Below, piece by piece: positions 40,701 through 51,063 of a DNA stretch of 64,000 nucleotides. Every line of letters starts with the position of its first letter. The stretch's first letter is position 1. The notes beneath the pieces were generated by a model. The model saw only the letters and a program-made list of their open reading frames with translations. It was not told the DNA's origin and ran no database searches. Source of the stretch: Valencia hispanica (taxonomy: Eukaryota; Chordata; Actinopteri; Cyprinodontiformes; Valenciidae); the NCBI GenBank assembly GCA_963556495.2, contig OY747713.1, positions 50,379,328 to 50,443,327 on the forward strand. The letters are read 5' to 3'. Made by a program: the position numbers and the translations under genes.

Positions 40701-40997
40701 GGTCTTTTTGTGCTTCAAGACAAATATCTCAAAAAGCATCTTCTCTTTCTCTTACTGATACAATGCCTGTCAGGGGAACTGCCTCCCACTTTGGCTTCTT
40801 CATGGCTTTATTTTTTCCTCCCAGTCGCTTTGCTGCTCTCCAGAGCCATGCCACTGCTTTGACTAGTCGGGACAACCAGCTGAAGCGTTTCGCATCCACA
40901 AGATTCTGGATAGCTGATCCTGCAGGTGATCTTTTCCATTGTATCAACCCATTGCTTTGATCCTGTTCATTATCAAGTTTCTTTGCCCTAGTTCTCG

Positions 40998-41916
40998 TCA
41001 GCGCAGCAACAAATGTTTTTTTCTGCAATTTGTTGACATTTCTTTGGCATTGATTGCTAGTTCCTCTGCTGACTTAGTCGGCCAGTCCTCTTCCGACAAA
41101 CTCAAGAATGTTGGCCCATTTTGCCAATCCGAGTCTTCATTTAGGTTTTTTGCTTCAGTGCCTCTTGTAATAACATCAGCAATATTCAAAGAACCGGGAA
41201 TCCAGCACCAGTCTTCAATTCTTGTACTGCTCTGAATCTCTCCAATCCTGTTTGCGAAAAAATGTTGGATAACCATAACTGTCCCGTCGTATGGCTCCGA
41301 GTACTGTTTGACTGTCAAGACAATGATACCATCTCTTGACTTTAATTTGACTTTGGGCTTCAAAATACTTATTCAGGCGGGATGCGAACACAGCCCCACA
41401 CATCTCTGACCTGACACCATCACCTTTCTGTTCTATTGGAGTTAGTTTTGCTTTGGACTCCACCAGTCTAGTCTTGGGTCCTTGCTCTGCTCTCCATCTA
41501 AGGTACAATACTGCACCATACGCATGCTCACTCCCATCACAAAACGTAAGAGCCAAGGGTTGGCTGGTGAAGTTTACAGGAGTCAGTGACCTAGGGAATT
41601 TGATCTTTCCAAGTTCATCATGTTCTTGAAAAAGCATGATTGCTTCCTCTCGAAGACCACCAGAGAGCGCTGTATCCCATGTTTCTTCAACTAAGTATTT
41701 TTTTTCTTTTGTCTCTTGAAATGATTTTCGTACAAGAATAGCTCCTTTCTGCTTGACTGGTGTTCCCAACCCAACTGGGTCATATAATCCTGACACTTGG
41801 CTGAGTAATTCTCTTCTTGTCAGTGGATTTGGTGTAGAGGCTCTGATTTCATCTTGTGAAAGATTTTGTCCAAGTCGCATTTTCTTCGTCCTTTTTGAAA
41901 AATTACTTGCAGTCAT
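40998..41916 (-). pseudogene. BEL/Pao RNase H / connection region
   Basis: Two overlapping minus frames (41916-41215 and 41363-40998) cover the Pao-type segment after RT: RRELLSQVSGLYDPVGLGTP (the hallmark of the Pao region), FCDGSEHAYGAVLYLRW (RNase H first strand with Asp), SEMCGAVFASRLNKYFEAQ, then WCWIPGSLNIADVITRGTEA (the His/Asp region). A frameshift separates them near 41250. Confidence 0.85.
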
Positions 41917-42110
41917 GATTTGAAGCTTGTCCTCTTTAACATTATACCCCAGACCAAGTGCTTGTTTGGCAGAATCATTGACTTTACTGGTTTTGTCTCT
42001 AGCTCACCATTATCCTCTTGCCTCCCACTTTGCCCAAAGAAGACCCAGGGTTTGAGCTCAAACCCTCCACTTCTCAGAATCTGCTCCACATTTTCTGTTA
42101 TAGCCTTTAA

Positions 42111-42869
42111 CTAGTTAAAGTTATTATGGGAGGTGAGTATATCATCGACATAAGCATTATGCTGGATTACATTTCGTTCCTCTTCATAGTGGATAAACGC
42201 AGGAAGGTTTGCCGTTTCCCGCATTGCAAGCTGTGCAATGCACCCAGCCGGCTTGTCTCCGATGTTTACTCTGGTGATGGCATACTCCTCTAGTTCTTCC
42301 TCTTCTGAATCCCGCCAGAGGAATCTATGCAGATGCATCTCCTGGTCCTCTAACCAAACTGAGTTGTAAATTTTTTTAATATCTCCTAATGCAGCATGCA
42401 CTCCACTCCTGAACCTGAGAAGAACAGCACGAATCTGGTTAAAGACTTCAGGACCTTTTATCAACAAGTCGTTTAGACTGACTCCATTGAACCTCTGGCT
42501 GCTGTTCCACACGAGCCTCACTGGAGTTGTAGCAGAATGTGGATTTGGTGCAATTAGGTGACTAACGTACCACACTGGTTCAGTCCAATTTCTGATCATC
42601 TGACTAGACAGTTTCAGGGCTGCTCTACGTTCAACCATTTCATGTACCTGAGCAGTGTAAGCAATTTTCCACTCTGGTTCTTTCCTCAGTCGTCTTTCAG
42701 TCCTAAGAAAGGTTGCCTCAACTGCTCTCCAGTTATTTGGCAGGGACGCTGGATCTACCACCCATGGATATTTGGCATGCCAGTGTGGCTCACTGCTGTG
42801 ATTGTCCCCTTCAATGTAGGTAAGGCCTTTCCTGACCACTTGAAGTTCTCTTTCTTCAGCTAGTGTCAT
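42111..42869 (-). pseudogene. BEL/Pao reverse transcriptase
   Basis: 253-codon minus frame. RNWTEPVWYVSHLIAPNPHS and RLVWNSSQRFNGVSLNDLL (fingers), VHAALGDIKKIYNSVWLEDQ (palm with the first Asp in GDIKKIY; family GDIEKMY), EYAITRVNIGDKPAGCIAQL and NAYVDDILTS (YVDD, about residue 240). It ends shortly after YVDD and continues in the 41.9-kb frame after a shift. The RT active-site aspartates are intact. Confidence 0.9.
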
Positions 42870-42944
42870 TTCTTTTCCACCTGGCTGACAGTTTCCACAA
42901 TGGCAACCTCCACACGTCGGAACACATGCAGCACCGATACTGTC

Positions 42945-43682
42945 TCACTTCCACCGTTCAAGGAAGTCACGAGCAGTAGTTGCAGTACTTGACTTTTGCA
43001 AGTTTATTTCAGCATAATGTTTTGGAGACTTTCTACATTTGATAACCTCTTCATATTTGACAGCAGCAGTTCTCATTGAACTTGCAAAGTGAGTTTTTGA
43101 AATGTGAGCGGAAATGAAAAAAGCTGTGGATGAGTTCCTCCAACTATTTTCCCAAGTGGTCCATCCCACAGGACAAGATCTCCAACAGTTCTGATTTTTT
43201 GTGGCACAAGTTGTCCTTCTCTATGGCTTATGAGAAGATTTATTTCTCTAGGCCTCTCAAGCTCATCAAGTTCTACATCTGGAAAGAGTCTTTGTAACTG
43301 TTCTGCTGTCACCTGCTTTTGGACATCTGCAATGCTCTCCAGCCCATAACAAACCAATTGACGAGCCTTTAAAGTGCCTTTTGGTGTTTTTACTTTGATC
43401 TTTAGAAGATATCTTTTTATTTCGACATGGACTTTCATCCCCCCCAACTCCATGAAAGATGAGTGTTATTTCCTCACTTCAGAGTTTAAGTTTATCTGCC
43501 GCTTTGTGGGTGATATAATTTGTGTCGGAAGCCAAGTCAATTAATGCTCCAATTCTTTGTCCATCATTAGCAGTGACTTTCAGCAGCATCATTATTACTG
43601 GTAATTCATACAATCCGTTTCCTTCCAACAATCCTTGTTTCTTAACAGAGTTTAGTTCTAGTGGCAGTATTTGAAAACACAT
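42945..43682 (-). pseudogene. BEL/Pao protease and spacer to RT
   Basis: 43682-43479: KVTANDGQRIGALIDLASDT, the aspartic protease start; the family motif is LIDPGSDTN, so the active-site DSG/DTG triplet region reads DLASDT here, a change that should damage catalysis. Then 43453-43073 (GGMKVHVEIKRYLLKIKVKT, LVCYGLESIADVQKQVT) and 43169-42945 with a TTWENSW..TAFFISAH segment, in different frames. Confidence 0.75.
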
Positions 43683-45304
43683 CTTGGCAGTGCTTCGCCA
43701 GCTCTGGGGTTAGTTTGCTGAAAAACTCATCTTGCTCCTCAGTGTATTTTCGCTGGCAACCATATTTCCCAAGATCTGCTTTACCCCTCTTTTGACTCAT
43801 TTCACTTTTCTTGAGCTGAGCATTAGGACAGAGACAAAAGTGATGTGGTGGAACATTTCCAGCTTTACATCCTTTATTTTTACACAAGTAGCCAGGATTA
43901 CAGAAGAAGCCATCATCATCATGGAGTTCAAGACAGTTTGTACACGCTCCCAACCTTTTAGCTGCAGCCGTTTTGTCTTCAGTTTTTAGACCTCGAAACT
44001 GCTTGCAGAAATAAAGTTTCTTTTTGTGTTTCACATCCCCACAGACCACACACACTGCTTGATCTTGTTTAGTGGACCTGGTCCTGCAATGTCTAATTTC
44101 CGTCTTGGTTTCCTTTCTACTTGGTTCATCATCCCAGAGTTGATCAAGCTGTTCATATATGTTTTCTTGATCCTTTAGAAAACTCAGAAGGCTGTCAAAA
44201 CGGTTGTCTGGTGTCACAGCATTTTTCCTGTCAGCTACATGCATCAGCCATTCTTTTTTCAGCACTGTAGGCAGTTTGACTTTCAATAGATTTTGTTACT
44301 AATGGGTTTCTAATTGCACCTGTGTCTCCAAGGTCGCTTAAATCGAGAAGTGCTTTTTCCACCGCTTGAATCAATTCAACTATTTTTCGTGGTTGATGAT
44401 TTTTTACAGGTGGCATTCTTTGCAGTTCCTCCACTATTTCAATGGCAATAACGGCTTGGTTGCCCAAGCGGTTCCCCAAAACACGAAGAATTTCTTCTAT
44501 ACGTATTAAGATGGAGGTTTCTTATGATTTTTTCATCAAGACTGTCCAACAACTGAAATTTCTTGACTTCTTTAGAACCAATTGGATCACCTTGCTTCTG
44601 GAGGGCTTCCCATTCCTTTTTCCATCTATGAAAATCCCGTTTATGTCCTCCAAATTTAGGAAGAGACACAGATTTTAATTTAATAGTAGGTGTTGCAACA
44701 TTTGGGGGGAAAGTGATTCCATGTTCCTTAGAATCTTCTTTGACTTTTGTCCTAATAAAGTCAGCCTTTCTGGAAATCAGCTTTGGGATTTCCAGTTCAA
44801 GTGCTTTAAACCGGCCCTGAAACACCCTTTGGGCATCTGATGGAACCCACTGCTTCCACTGGTTGTATACTTCTTTTGCAGACTTTGCTACCTCCTTTAG
44901 GTGAGTAAGGAGGAAATCATACGCCTCCTGGTTGCCGTCTGGTTGCATAGTAGCAGCACGTTCACTTTCAGTTTCTGCCACTTGCAACACTGTGGTCAGT
45001 TCAGCATGTCCAAAGTTGTCCCACAGGGGTTCTTGGAGAATAGCTTTGAGTTTTCTAGATTTAGACTCACATTCGTTTGCAGTTTTTGTTATATCGGCTT
45101 TTTGCTGTTCTGTCAACACAATTTCTTCTCCAGTGTCCAGCTTTGCCTCTAACTCTGCAATGAGTTCCATCTCCACTTTATCATTTGCTATCATTACTTT
45201 CTCTGCCTCCAAGGTGAGTTTACTGCAACAGTCCTTCAGCTCCTCCTCAGACATGTCTTTATAGGTTCTACTTATGCTGTTGACCAGCCACTTGATTTAT
45301 GTGT
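43642..45304 (-). pseudogene. BEL/Pao gag, main part
   Basis: Frames 45254-44439, 44479-44231 and 44286-43642. The first gives a helical N-terminal region (DMSEEELKDCCSKLTLEAEK) and the Pao gag core LKSVSLPKFGGHKRDFHRWK KEWEAL; the last carries a Cys/His-rich block (CVVCGDVKHKKKLYFCKQF, CTNCLELHDDDGFFCN, CLCKNKGC-type, HHFCLCP) used in nucleic-acid binding. Two frameshifts separate them. The first residues belonging to this gag lie 1.1 kb away at 46443-46479. Confidence 0.85.
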
Positions 45305-46442
45305 GAAAAATCTTTATTATGAATTGTTGGGGTTTTTATTTCCTGATGTTATGGACACGGAGACGGAAAATTAAGGAGAAGAAAGAAGGAAGATGAAGAA
45401 GACAGGTAGGAAACAAAATGTCATGAGAGAGGGTGAGTTGAAAATACAAGAGAGGAAGGGGACAAAGAGAAGACAGGAAGACATTGAAGTCTGCCTCCAT
45501 ACCCACAGGACGGCAGAGAGAGGGGGAAAAACAAAACAAAACACGAAAAAGGAACATCGACAAAACCAACCAAACATTGTGAACTAAGAATTACACAACC
45601 ACATCACAGCCGCCGGCCGCCACGCGACGCCTCCACCCTAGGCCAATCCCCACCGCCAACATCCCAGCGCCCCACCAATAGCCGCAGGGGACGGACAGCA
45701 TCCCCAGGCCGGGCTCAGCCAGCATCTGGACGCTAAGTTGTACCAGCTCCCGGGTCCTGATCCCGCGCAACGCAGGGCGCCGAGACCAGGCATCCAACGA
45801 GGGCCAGGGCCGGTCCAACCCGCCAATGAACCGGCCACGCACGGTGCGCACAGAACAGGTGATCGAACGAGCAGAGATTCCGGATCCGCATCCCGCCAAG
45901 CCACAGAGCAGGCACCACCCAACAATCCCAAACCTGGCACCTCTAAAAGAACCAACTAAAGGAAGATATCGGCCCAGCGCATCGGCCGACCGACACACCG
46001 GCCCCCCCAGGCCCGGCCAGGCACGCACCAGGTCCGAACCGGATTGACCACTGGCGCACCGGCAGGAAGGGGCCCCGTCACCGGCGGGGAGTGACGGAGG
46101 GGAAATAGGCCCCCCATTAAGTGTAAGGCCTGAGGTGCGCCAGGCGAGGGGGCAGACCAAGATCCAACCTGACAGGTAGACAAAGACATACAGACACAGT
46201 CATACGTTCCCTCCCTCTTAAACCCATACATTCTCACTGACTCACCAAGACACCCAAAAAAATGACGCTGTACCCTCAGTCACACACCCCATGCACACTT
46301 TATGCTCCCAGGTCCAGGTACCGATGCCCCAGTAGAGCCACCAGCCCCCGGACCCGGGAGGTGGACCCCCTACCTTCTAGGATGGAGACACGCAGACCGC
46401 CAGGGGCCCCACAGTGGCTGCTTTGCCACTGTGGGGCCCCCT
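45305..46442 (-). mobile_element. GC-rich insertion in the BEL gag, unclassified retroposon-like
   Basis: On the minus strand it begins with a perfect hairpin (46440-46403), runs through GC-rich DNA to about 45590, then a T-rich segment, and ends with AGGAAATAAAAACC and CATAATAAAGATTTTTC (AATAAA twice). It separates MAESKTVDQLKIE (46479-46441) from the rest of gag at 45304. The long minus frames in it (189 and 105 codons) and the plus frames arise from high GC and show no motif. A GC-rich start and AATAAA-bearing 3' end suggest an RNA-copied element, but I do not recognise the family and see no clear target duplication. Confidence 0.5.
46403..46440. other. Perfect 16-bp hairpin
   Basis: GGGGCCCCACAGTGGC, a 6-base loop TGCTTT, then GCCACTGTGGGGCCCC. 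It sits at the edge of the GC-rich insert. Confidence 0.9.
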
Positions 46443-46479
46443 CAATTTTTAATTGATCAACAGTCTTAGACTCAGCCAT
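46443..46479 (-). pseudogene. BEL/Pao gag, first codons
   Basis: ATG at 46479 on the minus strand, MAESKTVDQLKI, matching the usual Pao gag start; cut by the GC-rich insertion. Confidence 0.6.
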
Positions 46480-46605
46480 CTTTGATCTTTGTTTTACAGG
46501 CTTTGATTATTTGATTATCATGCAGACAGTCAATTCAGACTTTATCAAAATACATTTCCTGGTTTTCAGATTTTACTGATGTCCAATCATCAGACGGTTT
46601 TTCAC

Positions 46606-46791
46606 TGTCAAGTCGTTTGTGTGGTACACAGTCCCGACTTGAAAGGGAGCATCTAAATGGAGAATTCTTCCACTGGACTTCACTCAAACCTCCACAACTT
46701 CTCTTTTTCTTTAGCTCCTTTATTTTACTTTTTTTTCTTTTAGTTTTATTTAAAAATGAAGTTTAATCGAAATCACTATTTTGACCTTACA
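46606..46791 (-). repeat. 5' LTR of the BEL/Pao element, internally deleted
   Basis: 186 bp, homologous to both ends of the 824-bp LTR at 38772; the middle 640 bp, including any promoter there, are gone. Confidence 0.9.
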
Positions 46792-46796
46792 GTGAC

Positions 46797-46854
46797 TTCT
46801 TCACTTCTTCCATGTCTTTTTCCATTTTCTTAGCCATTAGTATATCAGCAGTAG
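46797..46854 (-). pseudogene. LINE ORF1-like protein, N-terminus
   Basis: ATG at 46837 on the minus strand gives MAKKMEKDMEEVKKSL, a charged coiled-coil start, continuing after the BEL element at 38766. Only 58 bp separate the two target-site duplications. Confidence 0.55.
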
Positions 46855-46858
46855 GGAG

Positions 46859-47415
46859 TGTTGTATTCTACTTTTTTGGGGCTATTTTTTATTATGCAGT
46901 ACATATGTTTTAAATATATCTTTAGTAAGCGTTTAGAGGTAATAGGCCTGTTTATATTATTCAGGGTAGTAAAACATGACTCTTTACCAGTATTTTATGG
47001 GGTTAAGGTTTTAAGTAAATATACTCTTGGGTAAAGATATGAACTGAAAGCAGGGAGGATCGGTTATAACTCTAGTTCATGGTACGGCTATAAAACCAGG
47101 TCAGGAGACCTGGAGAAAATGTATGACTTGTCAAGATGTAGAAGGAGGAGAGAGGAGTCATGTGATATTTTCTTTGTTCTTCTGTAATAAAAATGGTACA
47201 CCCTTGTAGAGAAGCGAGTCAGATCTTTTCTGGCTCCCATCTGCAGGTGCGTCCACTGTGAAACAGATATCTGTTGTGTGTGTGTTATTTTACTCTCTGT
47301 CTCTCGGTTCTGGGTCTTATTTTGAAACAGTTCCCGCCGGGGTTTTGGAGTTCGGCGCCCCCACCTCTCTGAGTAGAAAGTGAGTTGCAGAGCATATTAT
47401 GGTAGAAAGCCGACA
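46859..47415 (+). repeat. 5' LTR of the young ERV
   Basis: TGTTGTATTC...AGCCGACA. TATAAAA at 47089-47095, AATAAA at 47186-47191, then (TG)n near 47275. U5 contains CGCCGGGG and GGCGCCCCC. Expected RNA start about 47118. Confidence 0.95.
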
Positions 47416-47418
47416 AAA

Positions 47419-47436
47419 TGGTGGAGAATGCGGGCA
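47419..47436 (+). other. Primer-binding site for tRNA-Ala
   Basis: TGGTGGAGAATGCGGGCA, three bases after the LTR, is complementary to the 3' end of a vertebrate tRNA-Ala(AGC) isodecoder as I remember it (…CCCGCATTCTCCA plus CCA), 18 of 18. Confidence 0.75.
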
Positions 47437-49113
47437 ATTGATTTGGTTTTGAGTTTTCTCAGGGCTGAGAGAGATTGAGTGTGACTAATGAGTGTGGCAT
47501 AATTGATTGATACATGTTTGTGGCATTATAGTAATTTTGTGTTTTTTCTTTGAGTTCAACAGAGAATCGGAGAGCGACTGGATTGATCCTTGCTAATCAA
47601 CACCCGGGTGGTTTTGTATCAATCTGGAAAAGCGCTAACACCAAATTAATAGGTATTGATCGATTTAAACGTTCTCCATTTAATGTTGACGTGTTGTTCT
47701 TTCGGTTGAGGGCCGACCAAAGTGCGGACCAGGGCTTGAGGGTTGGCCGCCTCGCCTCCGGTAGGACGCTGTCGGAATTCTCCAGGGCTGGCAAACGAAT
47801 AGTAGACAGCAGCAGGGCCTGTGTGCTCTCTGTTGTCCGGGCGGATTCCCTTGGAGAGGCCGGCGTATCTTCCAAACGCACGCTTGAGCCACGTGAATTG
47901 GATTGTGTTTAAAGGTCCGGCTTTAGGTGGCTCCGGTAGAGGTTAGTGTTTGATGAAATTGTAAAATTGTTGTACTTTCTTTCTTTCTAGTGTGAGTGTG
48001 TGTGTGATTGGAGAAAGTGGAGATAACGGAAAAGAGCTACCAAGTAGCTCTGTGCACACCGGCCTCATATAAACTTCTCATTTAGGGGAACTAACCGACT
48101 GAATCTAAAACCATAATTCCTCTGCGAATCTTAAACGCCTAGACAATGCCCGCGCTTTTTGTATAGACAATAAGCGTAGAAGCTTGACATTGTAGAGGAA
48201 TAAGGGAATATCATTTTCAGTCAGCTAAAGTACCACCTAGCTAGTTTACGGCTAACACACAGTGTGGATGAGTCTCGCCAGGAAATAAAGGCGTTCAACC
48301 TTGTGCAACTACGTAAACACGTCTGAAGCATTGTCTAACACATATATATAGGACTGTTATTATGGATAACTGGTAGTAAACTCTTTAGAATATATATAAA
48401 ATAACTTTTTTATGGTAACGGAGCGGTCACGTTTGGCTTCCGGTTGAGCTAGGTTGCTCATGGTTATAGCTAATCTCTGGTAGCTTAGCTTCCGAACTGT
48501 ATTTATTTGGCTCGGTTAAACAGTCATTCGAGTTTTGGTGGCGAAGTGTGGTTTTGTTGGAGGCATTTTGTTTTTGTCTTTGGTTGGTTTACTTATGAGT
48601 ACGGTTTGTTAAGTTTAGCATCGTAGTGAAGAATTAGCCATCTGTGCACCGGTTTATTCATTCCGCGGTGTGACCCGGAAGTTCTGTTGGGCCTGACTTG
48701 ATCAGTCAGTCCGGTGGAGTTTTTTGAGCAAACTGTTGACGATTTTGTGTTGCAAAGCAAGTTTTAAATGTATTTCTTTCGGTATATGTTTTAATGAAAA
48801 ATAAAAATTGCTTTATATTGGGAGAATTCTATTTCTTCGTGTGTTTCGCCGAAGTGCGCGTCCCGAGTTTTGGCGCCGGCCAGACTCTATTAGGAATTCT
48901 TTGATTTTTAGACGAAACTGCAATAATCTCCGTATATAAATAAATTAAGGATAAGATAAACAGTGCTTTATAAACCTTTTTAGCTTTCCTTCGTTTCGGC
49001 TTTGCCTAAAACATTATTAAGGTTAATGTTGCATGACTAAATAATACATAAACCCCTTCACTATAAAAAGAAATAAATGAAAATTAAATAAATAAAAACT
49101 GTGCCTGCCTTTA
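47437..49113 (+). other. ERV leader, about 1.7 kb
   Basis: Unusually long stretch before gag. It has a 120-codon frame at 47550-47912, without recognised motif, ending in a CpG-rich region. It probably carries the packaging signal and a splice donor; none can be fixed from sequence alone. Long leaders are known in complex fish retroviruses. Confidence 0.4.
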
Positions 49114-51042
49114 TTGTTAACTGCATTAATAAACTGCATCACTGGTGCTAAAATGAGACACTTAAAAGCTGAGAAAATGTGGAAAACATGGGGTTTAACA
49201 GGACAGGGTATTGATCATTTGTGTGTTACTGCAGAAAATAGTTTTTTGGCAGACCATACTCCTCCCCTGTACCAACCTATGTACCCCATGTTGACGACCT
49301 CTGGTCAAACACATATTTCATGGGGCTTGGAGACAGACAATGGCCAGATTGTACTTCAAAACACGCAGGGTGACGCACAGAGTTCACCATCTCCTTGTGC
49401 ACCATCCCCGGTGGGCACCTCTCTTACCCCCCCTCTTCCTTCAAGCAGTGCAGTGTTGCACTGGAGTGGCCTCCCACAGAGGTCTGTAGCCCATAAACCA
49501 TTGACTAATAAACCACAGGGTGATCTAAAGGTAAAAGATGATGGACAAGATTATAAATTGCGTTTTGAAGTCACCGGTAAAGGGATTGTAGAACACACTG
49601 GGGAGGAAAAGCGACAGCTACTAAAATTAGTTAGCAACAAAGTAGAACAGGACACCGATAAATTGTTCTTGGCGTATAATGCTAAATTGATGGATGAGAT
49701 GGAGCAGCACGAACACAGGTTAACTAAAGTTCAGCGACAGGTGGATGAGGTGCTGCAGGATCAGGAAAGATTAGCATCTGTGGTAAGGGGGCAAGCTGCA
49801 GACCTTCCAGGGAGTGCCAGCCCCAGTCAACGTGATGAATGTGCAGCAGTTGTACAGGTCGACAATATGCAGATGTTGGTGGACAAGGAGAGTGATGGAC
49901 CATTTAAGAATACCAGATCTAAGTTACCACTGGGGGACTGTGGGGGCCCTGATTTAATGCTTCCTTTAGTGGGAGCATCGGATGGTTCAGTAATTTACAA
50001 ACCATGGAAGATGGCTGACGTATCTGCCATCATTCTGCAACTCCCTGCTTTGACTGGTGGAGGAAACTGCTGGATAAATAAATTAAATCAGCTGACTTCA
50101 GGGCAAACCCTAGCGGTGGGGGATTGGAAAGCCATTATGGGTAGAATGTTGACATTGACAGATTATAATGAGATGATGCTCCAGTGCCAGTTAGCACGTG
50201 TACTTGATGAAGCCCCATTCACGCATCATGCACATGATCTTGCCGAGTGGGTCAGAAGAAAATATCCTACTCCGCCCGCGTCTAAAATTTTGAAATTTCC
50301 CTGGTCAACTGATGTTACTCCCGCAGAACATATGGCAAAATGTAAAGATAAATGGGTTGCCATTACTGGGGAACACCCCCGAGATCCGGGGAATAATCGG
50401 ATTTGGTTTAGAGAAGCAGTTTTAGCAGGCATGCCAGAGTCTGTTGCTACATTAATGAAACGGAATCCTGATTCACACATTTATGATCAGCCTACATGGG
50501 AAAGACACGTAACATATTATTTACAAGACGTGCAAGATTCTGCGTTAAAGGACGCTGAGGAGAATAAGAAAATGGAGACTGCTTTGTTAAAGCTACAGTT
50601 AAAAGAGGCTCAGAATAAATTGACTGACTTGTATTAGTCTAAAAAAGTGAAGCAGATGGTGGCTGAAGCAGCACCTACTGTTGGATCAGCGACAGTGCTG
50701 CCTTCTTTTCCTGTGATGTATGCTGGAGCTGCGCCGAATCCACCATTTACTGCTCCTTATAGGACATGGCAGCCCTGTGGCAGGTCGCGTGGCAGGGCCA
50801 GGTTTGGGGATTTTGGAGGCATGGGGAGAGGGCAGCCAGGTGCTAACGGTTGTCGCAGGTGTGGCTCCAATGAACACTGGGTGAGGGAGTGCCCACACCC
50901 ACAAGGGGGCGCTATACCTCCCGGTCAGCCACCTCTACATATGGCTCCGAATAAGCATATGGCTCCGAATCAGCATATGGCTCCGAATCAGCATATGGCT
51001 CCTCCCTCCTATCCAGGAGGACAGAGTGGGCCTCAGTATTGA
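49114..51042 (+). pseudogene. gag: ERV gag, with an internal TAG
   Basis: First frame 49114-50637 (507 codons), then after TAG 50635-50637 the same frame stays open to TGA 51040-51042. Residues about 1-150 are matrix-like and proline-rich; 150-220 have DYKLRFEVTGKGIVEHTGEE and a coiled coil; the capsid (about 290-460) reads VIYKPWKMADVSAIILQLPA, DWKAIMGRMLTLTDYNEMML, WVRRKYPTPPASKILKFPW, WVAITGEHPRDPGNNRIWF. After the TAG, the nucleocapsid has a CCHC knuckle, CRRCGSNEHWVREC, and three copies of a HMAPNQ repeat. The TAG sits before the zinc knuckle, so without readthrough the Gag lacks nucleocapsid. The start may lie at the second Met (about residue 14). A gag of this arrangement assembles viral cores. 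Confidence 0.85.
50953..51002 (+). repeat. 18-bp tandem repeat in the gag tail
   Basis: CATATGGCTCCGAAT repeated with (A/C)AG: three to four units coding HMAPNQ. Confidence 0.8.
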
Positions 51043-51063
51043 CAATGCCCACAGAGTACCTTA

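Larger units (their letters stand above)
38772..46791 (-). mobile_element. BEL/Pao LTR retrotransposon, complete but mutated
   Basis: 8,020 bp with TG...CA ends, flanked by the 5-bp duplication GTGAC (38767-38771 and 46792-46796). The 3' LTR (low-coordinate) is 824 bp; the 5' LTR is only 186 bp because about 640 bp in its middle are missing. Genes run on the minus strand: gag, protease, RT/RNase H, integrase, the standard Pao order, with no env. Several frameshifts and a 1.1-kb foreign insertion in gag inactivate it. PPT AGTGGGAGG precedes the 3' LTR on the minus strand. Confidence 0.9.

Noticed and set aside
45591..46160. 189-codon minus-strand ORF and overlapping frames in GC-rich DNA
   Set aside because: Open in several frames at once because of GC content; no domain, and it lies inside an insertion splitting gag.
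47550..47912. 120-codon ORF in the ERV leader
   Set aside because: No motif, starts within the leader, and no conservation can be tested here; listed only as part of the leader.
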